Assembly: GCA_965220095.1 (NCBI GenBank)
Contig: CBDCPD010000003.1
Location: forward strand, 267,064-331,063
Reading direction: 5' to 3'
Length of the DNA stretch: 64,000 nt
From: Bin87 sp965220095
Lineage (GTDB): Bacteria > Chloroflexota > Dehalococcoidia > Lucifugimonadales > UBA3495
Below the pieces are notes generated by a model. The model searched no databases and had not been told where the DNA came from. It was given only the letters and a program-made list of their open reading frames with translations. Of this stretch, positions 18,323 to 27,694 are shown one piece after another (position 1 is the stretch's first letter; each line of letters starts with the position of its first letter). Made by a program: the position numbers and the translations under genes.

Positions 18323-19698
18323 AGCACCGGATCTGGTCGGTGGTCACGGCTTTGCTCCTGTTCGCGGGACTCGCCGGTTGCGGAGGGGAACCCCAGTCGG
18401 CCGCTCCGCCCGCAACGCGAGCGCCAACTGCGGTCAACTTGACCACCCCCGTTCGTCCGTCTCCAACGGCGGCGGTGGAACTGCGTTCGGACAAGGATCG
18501 GTCTGCCTCGACCGTGGGCTCAGCGGACCTGGGCGAACTGGTGCGTGGAAACAATGCCTTCGCTCTCGACCTTTACCGCGCTCTGAGCGATGGAGATGGC
18601 AACCTGTTCTACTCCCCCTTCAGCATCTCCCAAGCCCTCGCCATGACCTCCGCCGGAGCCAGAGGCGGGACGCTGCGCCAGATGGAATCCACGCTTCACC
18701 ACAGGCTTCCGCAAAGCAGCCTTCATCCCGCATTCAACGCACTGGACCGAACTCTGGCCTCGAGGGGCCGGGCGCCTGGGGGCACTGCCAACGACAAGGG
18801 TGAAGCCGGACAGTATTTCCGCCTGAACGTCGCCAACGCAATATGGGGTCAGGAGGGCTATCAATTCCTGCCCGAATTTCTCGACGTGCTGGCTGCAAAC
18901 TACGGGGCTGGGATGATGGCCGTGGACTTCGTGGGCGCGCCGGACGACTCTCGCGTCAGGATCAACGACTGGGTCGCTGAAGAAACGGCCGGCAAGGTCG
19001 AGGACCTATTGCTGCCGGGGACGATAGAGCGCTCCACCCGCCTGGTGATCACCAACGCCATCTATTTCAACGCCTCGTGGCTCTGGCAGTTCAACCCGAG
19101 GGATACCGAGGTGCGTCCGTTTCATCTGGCCGGAGGCGGAACGGTGGCAGTCCCCATGATGACGGAGACCACCAAGGAATTCTACGGCTACGCCAGGGGT
19201 GACGGTTACCAGGTGGTCGATGTGCCGTACTCCTGGGGGGAGACCTCCATGACGATCCTGCTGCCCGACGAGGGTAAGTTGGGAGAGTTTGAAGACTCGC
19301 TGGACTCGGAACTGTTTGACCGGATCATTGATGACATCGAAATTGACTACGTCACCCTTACGATGCCGTTGTTCGAGTTCGAGTCGGAGTTCAGCCTGGG
19401 CGATACCCTGGCCGGAACGGGAATGCCCGATGCCTTCGACGATCGGTCGGCCGATTTTTCAGGCATGACCGGTTCCAGCGACCTGTGGATCTCACGAGTG
19501 GTCCACAAGGCGTTCGTTTCCGTGGACGAAGAGGGCACCGAGGCATCGGCCGCAACTGCAGTAGCCATGGCTGCGTCAGGTCCCGTCAAAGAACCCATTC
19601 CGGTGACGGTCGACCGGCCTTTCATATTCCTCATCCGGGACACCGGCACCGGCACAATCCTGTTCCTGGGCCGCGTGTCGAATCCCAATCCGGAATGA
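18319..19698 (+). CDS. Serpin-family protease inhibitor, lipoprotein
   Basis: The 459-residue protein starts with a lipoprotein signal peptide (TALLLFAGLAGC, Cys ~21), a ~50-residue Pro/Thr/Ser spacer, then a full serpin fold: NNAFALDLYRALS, LFYSPFSISQALAMTSAGARG, NAIYFNASWLWQF and the C-terminal VDRPFIFLIRDTGTGTILFLGRV. The reactive-centre hinge reads EEGTEASAATAV, which fits the inhibitory consensus (P17 Glu, P15 Gly, P14 Thr, small residues P12-P9), so it should inhibit serine proteases by the trapping mechanism rather than being a non-inhibitory serpin. It is predicted to sit on the outer face of the membrane. Counting places P1 near Ser/Gly of AASGP, so elastase- or subtilisin-like targets are possible. 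Confidence 0.9.
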   Translation: MKHRIWSVVTALLLFAGLAGCGGEPQSAAPPATRAPTAVNLTTPVRPSPTAAVELRSDKDRSASTVGSADLGELVRGNNAFALDLYRALSDGDGNLFYSPFSISQALAMTSAGARGGTLRQMESTLHHRLPQSSLHPAFNALDRTLASRGRAPGGTANDKGEAGQYFRLNVANAIWGQEGYQFLPEFLDVLAANYGAGMMAVDFVGAPDDSRVRINDWVAEETAGKVEDLLLPGTIERSTRLVITNAIYFNASWLWQFNPRDTEVRPFHLAGGGTVAVPMMTETTKEFYGYARGDGYQVVDVPYSWGETSMTILLPDEGKLGEFEDSLDSELFDRIIDDIEIDYVTLTMPLFEFESEFSLGDTLAGTGMPDAFDDRSADFSGMTGSSDLWISRVVHKAFVSVDEEGTEASAATAVAMAASGPVKEPIPVTVDRPFIFLIRDTGTGTILFLGRVSNPNPE

Positions 19699-19882
19699 GG
19701 CAGCTGCGCATCGCGGACCACGGCCCGAGTGCCCACCCCGAGCTCCCTGCACGGTCGTCCTGGGGATTCGTTTGCCTATGCCGCTTCAAGCGCAACCGGA
19801 TCGGCTCCTTTCCCGTTTCCCGTCTGCAGTACGATCTCCCACCATCGCCAGCCTGACCAGACCACTGTTGTACGTCCAGTTT

Positions 19883-20425
19883 CGGGTTGACTCCGGTAAA
19901 GGGCAGAATCGTACGCTAACGCCGCTTTGGCCACCGGTATTCGCTGGTGAGAAGGATGTGGGCCAGGATCTCGGGCTCGACCGTGAGGCCGGCGTGTTGC
20001 CGCTGTCTGGCTGCTTCGCCGAGATGGGCGGAATTCCAGGAATTGCCATGGCCTTGCAGAGGCCACATAAGAAGATGAAAATGGGGTGGAACCAGCTGGC
20101 GCCGCAATAACCCGCCGCGCCGTGCGCCAACTCGAACACCTCGGCGACCAAGTTAGCCTGGCAGCGGCTTGGATGCTATTTTCATAGTAAATGACGATGG
20201 CGGTGAGCACGTTGAGACCGGCCATGCGGTAAGGCTGCCCTCGCTGGGGCGGTCGCGGATTTTGCCCTGGCGTCCGATCCGGAGCGCGTTCTTGAGGGCG
20301 TGATGAGCCTCGCCCTTGTTCATTCCGCCACGCGCAGCGCTGTCCGTAAGGGGACCGTCTATCGCACACTCAACCGACGCCTCTCCCCTTAGCGTACTAT
20401 CCTGCCCCCTACCGGAATCGACCCG
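19883..20425. mobile_element. Shrunken Tn3-family element with both 38-bp terminal inverted repeats
   Basis: Left (19883-19920) and right (20388-20425) ends are imperfect 38-bp inverted repeats whose inner ends read GTACGCTAA, as in Tn21/Tn1721-type terminal repeats. Between them is only the decayed C-terminus of a Tn3 transposase on the minus strand. No resolvase or passenger gene fits in 543 bp. The right end lies 17 bp upstream of the ATG of the nucleotidyltransferase-HEPN gene. No clear 5-bp target duplication was found. Confidence 0.75.
19916..20330 (-). pseudogene. tnpA: Tn3-family tnpA, C-terminal remnant
   Basis: Across frames the minus strand gives MNKGEAHHALKNALRIG, QGKIRDRP, PYRMAGLNVLTAIVIYYENS and finally EILAHILLTSEYRWPKRR, which parallels the C-terminal end of Tn3 transposases (NKGEARNALARAV, GEIRDRS, YRASGLNLV and LTGDYRW). 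At least two frameshifts separate the pieces. Confidence 0.7.
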
Positions 20426-20442
20426 CAACAGTGAGGAGAGAA

Positions 20443-21444
20443 ATGCAGAGTATTACGCCGGATCAACACGCGCTCAGCATAGCGCGTGCCGTGCAACGGG
20501 AAGTGGCGCCCGACATCGTGATACTGTTCGGGTCGAGGGCCACCGGGCAGCACCGCGAGGACTCGGACGTTGATCTCCTCCTGGTCTCACTGGATGGGTC
20601 CAGACAGGGAGGCCGCGCCGGCCGCGCCGCCAGCGCCTACATGAACGAACACCCACCGTTTCTGGAAGTCAACGTGGTCAACATGACCCTGGCCGAGTTC
20701 CAACGCAACCGCCGGGCCAAACAGCACCTGGCCGGACAGGCCGACCACTACGGAGTGGCCATTGGCATGGAAAGAATGAACCACGGCGCCGGGTACGAGG
20801 ACGACTATCCCGAGCATTGGCCGGCAACCAGGCAGCGTCTGGAGAATACTGCGGAATGGAGCAAACAGTTCAACGACATGGTGGCTGAGGACCACTGGAA
20901 CCAGAAACTGATGGGATTCTCGGCCCAGCAGCAGGTGGAGAATGCCCTGCGCGGGCTGCTGTCAGCACACAATGATCCGACTACGTTCCGCCACGGCCTG
21001 AACGGCATCTGGGAATACTACGTGGCCACGTACTACGACCCGAACAATCCGGGAACGAGGGAGCTCTACGAATCGGTCGTCCAACTGCTGGACCACACCA
21101 CCTATGAAGATCCTGACTCCCCCAGCGGGTACGGCAACTGGCTCGTCAAGTACGCCGCCGACTACCGTTACAACATCGCACCCAGGCCGATGGACCGGAG
21201 CGAAAAAGCGGCGCTGCAAACCATGGTCAATGACGCCACCAACCGATTGGTGGAAAGAATCCACGAGCTGAGCGGAACCACGGAGGACGACGTCTTTCCC
21301 GATGGGCCCCCTGGGAATGACCGGCCGGCATCATGTTCGCCGTTGTTCCACAGCAGGGAGACGCCTCCCGTTGTGCCGAGTTGCGGCAACGTCAGGGAGC
21401 ACAGCCGACCACATCGGAGAGGCGTCGGATTTTCACTCGCATGA
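20443..21444 (+). CDS. Nucleotidyltransferase (MNT) fused to HEPN domain
   Basis: ATG 20443 has GAGGAGAG just upstream. The 333-residue protein begins with a minimal nucleotidyltransferase domain (LFGSRATGQHREDSDVDLLLV, residues ~29-49, with GS and the D-x-D metal pair) and continues with a helical HEPN-like domain (SAQQQVENALRGLLSAH, about 165-260). In two-gene MntA/HepT toxin-antitoxin systems these domains are separate, the transferase AMPylating the HEPN RNase; here they form one chain. The last ~50 residues are low-complexity and may be read-through. The Tn3-like end just upstream means the original promoter was probably displaced. Confidence 0.8.
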   Translation: MQSITPDQHALSIARAVQREVAPDIVILFGSRATGQHREDSDVDLLLVSLDGSRQGGRAGRAASAYMNEHPPFLEVNVVNMTLAEFQRNRRAKQHLAGQADHYGVAIGMERMNHGAGYEDDYPEHWPATRQRLENTAEWSKQFNDMVAEDHWNQKLMGFSAQQQVENALRGLLSAHNDPTTFRHGLNGIWEYYVATYYDPNNPGTRELYESVVQLLDHTTYEDPDSPSGYGNWLVKYAADYRYNIAPRPMDRSEKAALQTMVNDATNRLVERIHELSGTTEDDVFPDGPPGNDRPASCSPLFHSRETPPVVPSCGNVREHSRPHRRGVGFSLA

Positions 21445-21527
21445 TGGGCCTGAGCCCGGTGGCAAGGGGCGTTCTTGGTAAACCCGTTGGTCCGGCTCGG
21501 CCAGATGGCATCTGAAAGCCGCCGGAA

Positions 21528-21725
21528 TCACTCCCGCGCAACGGCCGCCACCGGGCCGGCGCCGGCCCTGACCTCGGTGATGACGCCGGCGGCCACCGCG
21601 GATCTGATGATGTGGTGACGGCAGTAGTCCTGGCCGGCGACGCGGTAGAGCTTTTTCACGTAGACGGTGTGGGGCGTGCGGACGGGCGGTTCCAGTTCGG
21701 CGCCGCAGGCAACGCAGCTGGGCAT
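21528..21725 (-). CDS. Small zinc-ribbon-like protein (65 aa)
   Basis: The start at 21725 follows GGAGGTG by 7 nt. CVACG near the N-terminus and CRHH in the middle (DYCRHHIIRSAV) form a possible C2CH zinc site; the rest is beta-rich. The role is unknown, perhaps a small DNA- or RNA-binding regulator. It is transcribed away from the palindrome cluster and the integrase. Confidence 0.6.
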   Translation of the reverse strand: MPSCVACGAELEPPVRTPHTVYVKKLYRVAGQDYCRHHIIRSAVAAGVITEVRAGAGPVAAVARE

Positions 21726-21837
21726 GGTTCTCACCTCCGGGTGATTCGTGGCTTTACCCGAATTGTAGTGAAACCGCCCCGGGACTCGTTTGTCCTTTCC
21801 CCGGGACGGGTGTCGGGACGGCGCCGGGGACGAGGAT

Positions 21838-21955
21838 GAATTGCATTGGTATGCAATGGACTCCAATGCATTGGTTACCAATCCAATCCATTGCGAATGC
21901 ATTCCATAGGAATGGTATGGGTACTATTGCAATGGATACCTATGCATTGGTTGCC
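21838..21955. repeat. Cluster of overlapping perfect palindromes built from ATTGG/TGCA words
   Basis: In 110 bp there are at least six exact dyads: ATTGCAT-tggt-ATGCAAT (21840-21857), CCAATGCATTGG (21863-21874), TTGGT-t-ACCAA (21871-21881), GAATGCATTC (21895-21904), ATTCC-ata-GGAAT (21901-21913) and ATTGCAAT (21926-21933). The block is AT-rich within GC-rich DNA. It sits between divergent genes and upstream of an integrase. It could be an operator array, recombinase arm sites or a replication start; none is proven. Confidence 0.6.
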
Positions 21956-22109
21956 GTGGGCGCCGGCGCGGTTCTGAGCGTAGTCGCGGGGCGCGACCGG
22001 ATGCTCACGGCGGGGTCGGCGGGATAAAACCCGTCATCGGGGGCCCTTTGGGCTCGTCGGAGGCAGGTAAACGACGGTCTAAAGGCCCGCTTGCGCACGC
22101 CCGTTCGGC

Positions 22110-22133
22110 GCGCGATAATCGTAGTTATCGCGC
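22110..22133. promoter_or_regulatory. dif-like inverted repeat upstream of integrase
   Basis: GCGCGATAA and TTATCGCGC are perfect 9-bp arms separated by 6 bp (TCGTAG). XerCD dif sites have the same geometry, with arms ending ATAA and TTAT around a 6-bp overlap. The site lies 41 bp before the integrase ATG and may be its core recombination site, or an operator. Confidence 0.5.
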
Positions 22134-22173
22134 ATCTTTCAACCGCCGAAATCGCCCTCCCGGAGACCTGCCC

Positions 22174-23139
22174 ATGACCACCGCCGCCGACCTGCAGATC
22201 GTCCCCCGAGAGCCCGCCCCACTGCCCGAGCTCCGCGCCGCCGACCGGGGCGTGGCTTCTTCTCTGGAGTCGGTCCTCTCCGACAACACGCGTCGCACCT
22301 ACGGCGTCCAGTGGCGACTGTTCGACGACTGGTGCGACGAGGTCGGGCTTACCTCTCTCCCGGCCGAGCCCCTCACCGTGGCCCGCTACCTGGCCGCCCG
22401 CGCCGGCTCCGGCGCATCCGTCGCCACCCTGCGCCTGGCCACCAGCGCGATTTCGAAGGCCCACGAGTGGGCCAAGCTGGAGTCGCCCTGCCGGGACCCG
22501 GGCGTGCGCGCTTCCCTTAAGGGATGGGGCCGGCGGCTGGCCAAACCCCAGCGCCAGTCCGGCGCGCTCACCGCCGACGTCCTGGCCGTGATCCGGCTCA
22601 CCGCCCTCCAACCCCGAAGGCGCGGCCGCGGCATTGAGACGCCCGAGCAGGCCGCCGAGCGAGCCAAGTTTGACCTGGCCCTGGTGGCTGTGTTGTCCGA
22701 CGCCGGATTGCGGCGCTCCGAGGCTTCGTCTCTGACCTGGGGCGACGTGCAGCGCTGGGAGGACGGCTCCGGCCGCATCACGGTGGTCCGTTCGAAGACC
22801 GACGCCGAGGCCCAGGGCGCGGTGGTGGCCATCACCCCCGCCGCCATGCAGGCGCTTGCCGCCATCCGGCCGGCGGGGGTTGGTGGTGGGGAGAAGGTGT
22901 TCGGGCTGTCGGAATCCCAGATCGCCCGGCGGGTGAAGGTCACCGCCCGGGCCGCGGGGCTGGAGAACTGGGAGTTCTTCAGCGGCCACAGCGGCCGGGT
23001 GGGCATGGCAAGGCGCATGGCCCAGAACGGCGCCCCCACCCACGAGATCGAACGCCAGGGCCGCTGGAAGCAGGGCGGCGGCATGGTCGGCCGCTATACC
23101 CGCGGCGAGTCCGCCGGCTCGGCGCTGCGGTATCTTTAA
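22174..23139 (+). CDS. Tyrosine-family site-specific integrase
   Basis: ATG 22174 follows CGGAG. The 321-residue protein has an N-terminal core-binding domain (NTRRTYGVQWRLFDDWCDEVG) and a catalytic domain with Arg (DAGLRRSEASSL), Lys (RSKTDAEAQG), H-x-x-R (SGHSGRVGMARR), Trp (GRWKQGG) and Tyr (VGRYTRGE), so all catalytic positions are filled, unlike the recombinase at 1946. It probably cuts a core site such as the dif-like repeat just upstream. It may have brought in the neighbouring HNH and restriction genes. Confidence 0.85.
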   Translation: MTTAADLQIVPREPAPLPELRAADRGVASSLESVLSDNTRRTYGVQWRLFDDWCDEVGLTSLPAEPLTVARYLAARAGSGASVATLRLATSAISKAHEWAKLESPCRDPGVRASLKGWGRRLAKPQRQSGALTADVLAVIRLTALQPRRRGRGIETPEQAAERAKFDLALVAVLSDAGLRRSEASSLTWGDVQRWEDGSGRITVVRSKTDAEAQGAVVAITPAAMQALAAIRPAGVGGGEKVFGLSESQIARRVKVTARAAGLENWEFFSGHSGRVGMARRMAQNGAPTHEIERQGRWKQGGGMVGRYTRGESAGSALRYL

Positions 23140-23245
23140 TGCCAGTGCCCTTCCATGCGTTACACTCATTGCGGCATCGGTTAGATTGTCTTTAGGATAG
23201 TATCCTCAACCGTTCATATTGGTGCTCTCGGGCTGCGGAGACGGC

Positions 23246-24424
23246 ATGATTACCCAAAACCCAACCTGTGTAATATGCGGAGTGGAGTTCAGTCCAGAAA
23301 ACCAATCCAAGGAGCATATTATCCCCGCTGCACTAGGCGGCCGGCGAACGGTCGGGGGACTTCTGTGTCGTATGTGTAACAACGACACGGGCAACACTTG
23401 GGACGCTGAACTGGCCCACACTTTGCAGGAATTGAGCCTGATATTGGATGTTCAACGCCAGCGAGGCAGTCCTCCGTCGAAAGTCGTCAACACTGTCTCT
23501 GGCTCCCAAATCAGGCTTCTTCCTGGTATGCGACAGAAACTATCCCACCCCAGGGTAACAATTGCCTCTGATGATGGCAGCCGAACTGCCAGCATCACGG
23601 TAGGTTCTGAACGTGAACTCCGGGAAGTGCTGAAAAACATCAACAAGCGATATGATCAAAACATCGACGTCGAGCGCGTAGTAGCCGAAAATCCCCTTCA
23701 ATCGCATTACCTCACTGACCGCATGCAACTCAATATCGGTCTGGGAGGCGTGTATTCCGACAAATCCATGGCTAAATCAGCACTGGCGATGGCTGCTTAC
23801 GCCGGAATATCCCCACAAGACGCGTCGCTCATACTGGCCTACCTTCGAGGCAGTACTGACTTGCCATGCATCGACCCATACTACGCTCGTGACCCAGTGC
23901 TCAACCGTATTCCGGGCATGCCCTTGAACTGTGTGTACATCACCGGCAACCCTAGTTGTTCCCGACTCATTGCATACGTCGAGATATATGGCGTATTGAG
24001 AAGGGTTGTCTGCTTATCCGATACGTACACGGGTCGGGCATTTGAGGACTATTATGCTTTTGATCCTACGGACGGGTCTCCGCAAACCATTCGCATCGAT
24101 TTGGATCCATCTACGGTCAATCCGTCAGGAAACGAATCCTTCAACCAAACCACCATTGACAAGATGTGGCAAGCGCTGAATTCGGTATTGCAGAAAGCTG
24201 TTGCAACCGCCCGAGAGAACGAAGTCAGCCGGCTAATCCATTTGGCGTGCGACGAATTCTATGCGAGCACTGGCAAAGGCGTAGACGATCCGCTTTCGGA
24301 CGACGAAGTGGAAAGGCTGACCACGCTGATTATGAGCAATCTGGAACCTTTTCTATTGCGGCTCGTTCAACCTTTGGATCTACCGGCCGACGAACATGGA
24401 GCATCATTCCCGGGAGACGATTGA
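23246..24424 (+). CDS. HNH endonuclease-domain protein
   Basis: ATG 23246 has CGGAG about 7 nt upstream. The 392-residue protein starts with a zinc-bound HNH module: CVICG (7-11), SKEHIIPAALGG (with the His-Ile-Ile pattern) and CRMCNN. The long C-terminal part is mixed alpha/beta and unrecognised. Base composition is visibly less GC-rich than the genes on either side, suggesting recent transfer. Such proteins are frequent in defence islands as stand-alone nucleases. Confidence 0.7.
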   Translation: MITQNPTCVICGVEFSPENQSKEHIIPAALGGRRTVGGLLCRMCNNDTGNTWDAELAHTLQELSLILDVQRQRGSPPSKVVNTVSGSQIRLLPGMRQKLSHPRVTIASDDGSRTASITVGSERELREVLKNINKRYDQNIDVERVVAENPLQSHYLTDRMQLNIGLGGVYSDKSMAKSALAMAAYAGISPQDASLILAYLRGSTDLPCIDPYYARDPVLNRIPGMPLNCVYITGNPSCSRLIAYVEIYGVLRRVVCLSDTYTGRAFEDYYAFDPTDGSPQTIRIDLDPSTVNPSGNESFNQTTIDKMWQALNSVLQKAVATARENEVSRLIHLACDEFYASTGKGVDDPLSDDEVERLTTLIMSNLEPFLLRLVQPLDLPADEHGASFPGDD

Positions 24425-24444
24425 TCTTCGCCCAGGCTAAACCG

Positions 24445-26772
24445 CTACAGGTACAACTGCACGATCGCCACAATCCGGCGCACAGCGTCGGTGAAATGCT
24501 GCACCTCTTCCGCCTTCAGCGCACGGCCCAGCACCTTGCTCTCCCGGTACGACAGCCATTTCTTCAACACTTGGTATCCGCCCAGGTGGTAATTCCACAC
24601 GGCGGTGGGGATGTTCCGCCAGTATGCGCGCTCGTTCAGGTACACGTCGAAGGTGGTGTCGCCTAGCGTGGATATAGCGTCGCCAAGCGCGGCTCGTTCG
24701 GCAGCGGTGTAATCGCGCTCCACCACCCGCCCCTGACCGGGCATGACGGCGTCGCCCTGCCCAAAGTGCCCCCAGCCGGCGGTCACGCCGAAGTCGTTAC
24801 CCGCCATGTTGCCGCCGTCTGTGGTGGCGGGGACGGCGATAAATGCCAGCTGTGGCCGCAACATGCCGGTGGTCACGCGGTCCACGTCCGCGTCGCAATC
24901 CAGCAGGGCCGCTAGTTCCCGCCCTTGCGCCGCCGATGCCGTCAATTCCGCCGCCGCGCCCTCGGCGTCACCATCGGGCCAGCCTGGCAGCGGGATGCGC
25001 GGCCACTCCATCCGCAATGCGCCTGCGTTGGCGGCGCGATAGACCGGGTCGTGCAGCGTAGCGACCACGTGGTGGAACAGATCCTCAACGCCCATCCCCA
25101 GCCGGCCCAGATAGCTCTCCACCTGCTCCGACAGGTTCGGCCGGCGTTGGGCGCCACCCGCGGCGGCCAGCCCCTCCTCTCGCTCCCAAGCAGGTATGCA
25201 CGTCGCTCCCCGGTCCATCAGGTCAAGGCAACCAAGGTTTGAAATGACTTGCAACGATCCCCATTCCCTACGCGGTTTCTGCTGGGCCACCAGCCACAGG
25301 TTCCCCTCGAAAACCTGCGCATTGTAATCGGCGCGTTTTTCATCCAGGAGCTTCGTGTCACCATCCCAATAGAGCCAGCGGGTGTCGAATGGGCGGTAAG
25401 CGTAGCGGACGAAACCGTCGTCGGCCGGCCCGCCGCGTTTGAGCAGCGTGTCACGCACAGCGCGGGCATCGAAACGCGCCGTGGACCTCATCACGCCGGG
25501 AAAACGACGGGCGATCTCCTCGTGGCCCAGGTTCACGTTGAAGTAGTCGGCCACCCGTTGCTTCAACCGGTCGAGATCAACGTCAACGAGGAAACCGTCC
25601 CGGCTGGTTTTCACTCCCGGGAAAGAGGTTGGGAACAGATCGGGTAGGGCCGGCCAGTCCTGCCAGGCATCGCTCACCGCCAGTTCAGCGAACGGAAAGC
25701 CCAGCGACAGCAACGGCGCGACCCCGCCGTACAAATCATCCGGCGCACTTTCCGCCGTTTCCACCAGCTCGCTGTGTTTGGACTGTCCCCACAGGTGGCG
25801 GAAGTCCACCTGTGGCGCTGGCACATGGTCCGCCCTGCGAACCAACGTGGCGATCGCGGTGCCCACTTGGATGCCCACAGGATCCTCGGGAGTGGAGAAT
25901 ATGCTGGGGTCGGGCGCCCCTTCCGGCGTCGTCTTGCCAGTCTTGTACTTGTCTCCATTGAGACAGTCGATGTGGATGGTGTCAAAGGCCTCCAGGTAGC
26001 GCTCGCGCATACCGGTGAAGGACAGCCCGTCCAGCCACGAGTAGTTGGAGATGAAGCACACCACGCCCTGGCCGGTCTTCTCCGCGATGCGCCGCTCAGC
26101 CATCCGGAAGAACCGCACGTACAGGTCGTTGAGCCCCTGGCCCTCGGGACGCCGCACCTGTTTTGTGGTCCGGTAAGGTTCCGACAGTTCACGTTCTTCG
26201 TCCACCGCCACACCAGCGAATCCGTTATAAGGCGGATTGCCCAAGATCACCAAGACCGGCGTGTCCTGCTTCACCCGCTCGGCCCTTTCCCGCTCCTGTT
26301 CCAACTCCGGGAAGGGCAACGGCTTCTGCACCGTGGGCTCCCAGCCGGTGAGCGCGTTGGTGAGGAAGACACCAGCCCGTTCATCGCTGTCCTCCGACAG
26401 CGGCGCGCCCAGTTCCTGCATGGTGAGCCCCACCTGCAGATGAGCCACCACAAAGGGAGCCGGCATGATCTCAAACCCGAAGACACGCTGGATGGCCGCC
26501 TGCTTCACCCGCGCGCCGGTGAGGGCACCCAGCCCTTTGCCCTCCAGGTTGGCGGCGATGCGGCGCAGAACCTCGGCCAGGTACGCGCCGGTACCACAGC
26601 AGGGATCCAGCACGTATACGTTCTCGCCGGCCAGCCCATCAGCAATGCCGAGATCGTCCTTGAGCGCCTTATCCACTCGGGCCACCATGTAGCGCACCAC
26701 CTCGGTGGGGGTGTACCACACGCCCAACTGCTTGCGCAGTTCAGGGTCGAACGCCTGCAGGAATGGCTCGTA
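24445..26772 (-). pseudogene. Type ISP restriction-modification enzyme, 5'-truncated by IS21
   Basis: The remaining ~775 codons hold the N6-adenine methyltransferase and target-recognition parts of a single-chain type ISP (LlaBIII-like) enzyme: LRKQLGVWYTPTEVVRYMV, motif I VLDPCCGTGAYLAEVL, motif IV VILGNPPYNGF, and a long C-terminal recognition region. The N-terminal nuclease and ATPase domains are gone: the frame runs straight into the IS21 terminus at 26773, and the first ~33 residues of the open frame are IS sequence. It cannot translocate or cut; whether the methylase half is expressed is unclear. An unrelated N-terminal piece of a similar enzyme lies at 41189-41527. Confidence 0.85.
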
Positions 26773-26911
26773 TGTCAAGGGCGGAGCAAAAACGTACCAC
26801 TGGGGCGGAGCAAAGCCGTACCATCTGGGTGGTGCCTGACTGCCCCAGCCAGGCCGGTGGGGTGGGGTCCCTCGCATTGACGGCGCGGCCGGCTTTAGCG
26901 TCTCCCTGGCA

Positions 26912-27694
26912 CTAAACGACGTCCGGCCGATCCGGCGCTGGCGTGGCGGCGTTCGTCCTGCTGCCCTTGAGGCGGTAGCTCTCGCCGTTCATCTCGATGA
27001 TGTGCACGTGGTGGGTGAGACGGTCCAGCAGCGCGCCGGTGAGCCGCTCCGACCCGAAGACCTCGGTCCACTCGTCGAAGGGCAGGTTGGTGGTCACCAG
27101 GATGGAGCCCCGTTCGTAGCGCTGGCTGAAGACCTCGAAGAGCAGTTCCGCCCCGGTGTGGGACAGGGGCACGAAGCCCAACTCGTCGATGATGAGGAGC
27201 CGGAGGCGGGCCAGTTGGCGCTGCAGGTTGAGCAGCCGGCGCTCGTCCCTGGCTTCCATGAGCTCGTTGACCAGGGCAGCGGCGGTGGTGAAGCCCACCG
27301 ACAGGCCACGCTGGCAGGCGGCCAGTCCCAGGCCCAGGGCGACGTGGGTCTTGCCGGTGCCGCTGTTGCCGATGGCGATGACGTTTTCATGATGCTCGAC
27401 GTACTCGCACCGGGCCAGTTGCGTGACCAGTGGCTGGTTCACCGAGGGGATGGCGGAGAAGTCAAAGGTGTCCAGGCCCTTGGTGGCGGGGAAGCGGGCG
27501 GCGCGGATCCGGCGCTGGACCATGCGCTGGTGGCGATCGGTGAGTTCCAGTTCGGCGAGGCGGAGCAGGTAGTCGGGATGGCTGACGCCCTCGGCGGCGC
27601 ACTGGGCGGCGAGCTTGCCGTACTCACGCAGGACGGTGGGCAGCTTCAGCTCCTTGAGATGGTGCTCCAAAAGCAGCGTTGATTGGTCGCTCAT
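26912..27694 (-). CDS. istB: IstB, IS21 transposition helper ATPase
   Basis: This 260-residue AAA+ protein is intact: N-terminal helical domain (LLLEHHLKELKLPTVLREYG), Walker A (GNSGTGKTHVALGLG), Walker B (LLIIDELGFVPL), sensor segment (RYERGSILVTTNLPF) and ALLDRLTHHVHIIEMNGESYRLK. It loads onto target DNA and recruits IstA. It overlaps the end of istA by 4 nt. It belongs to a different IstB subfamily from the three fragments at 3405, 16225 and 29313. Confidence 0.95.
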   Translation of the reverse strand: MSDQSTLLLEHHLKELKLPTVLREYGKLAAQCAAEGVSHPDYLLRLAELELTDRHQRMVQRRIRAARFPATKGLDTFDFSAIPSVNQPLVTQLARCEYVEHHENVIAIGNSGTGKTHVALGLGLAACQRGLSVGFTTAAALVNELMEARDERRLLNLQRQLARLRLLIIDELGFVPLSHTGAELLFEVFSQRYERGSILVTTNLPFDEWTEVFGSERLTGALLDRLTHHVHIIEMNGESYRLKGSRTNAATPAPDRPDVV

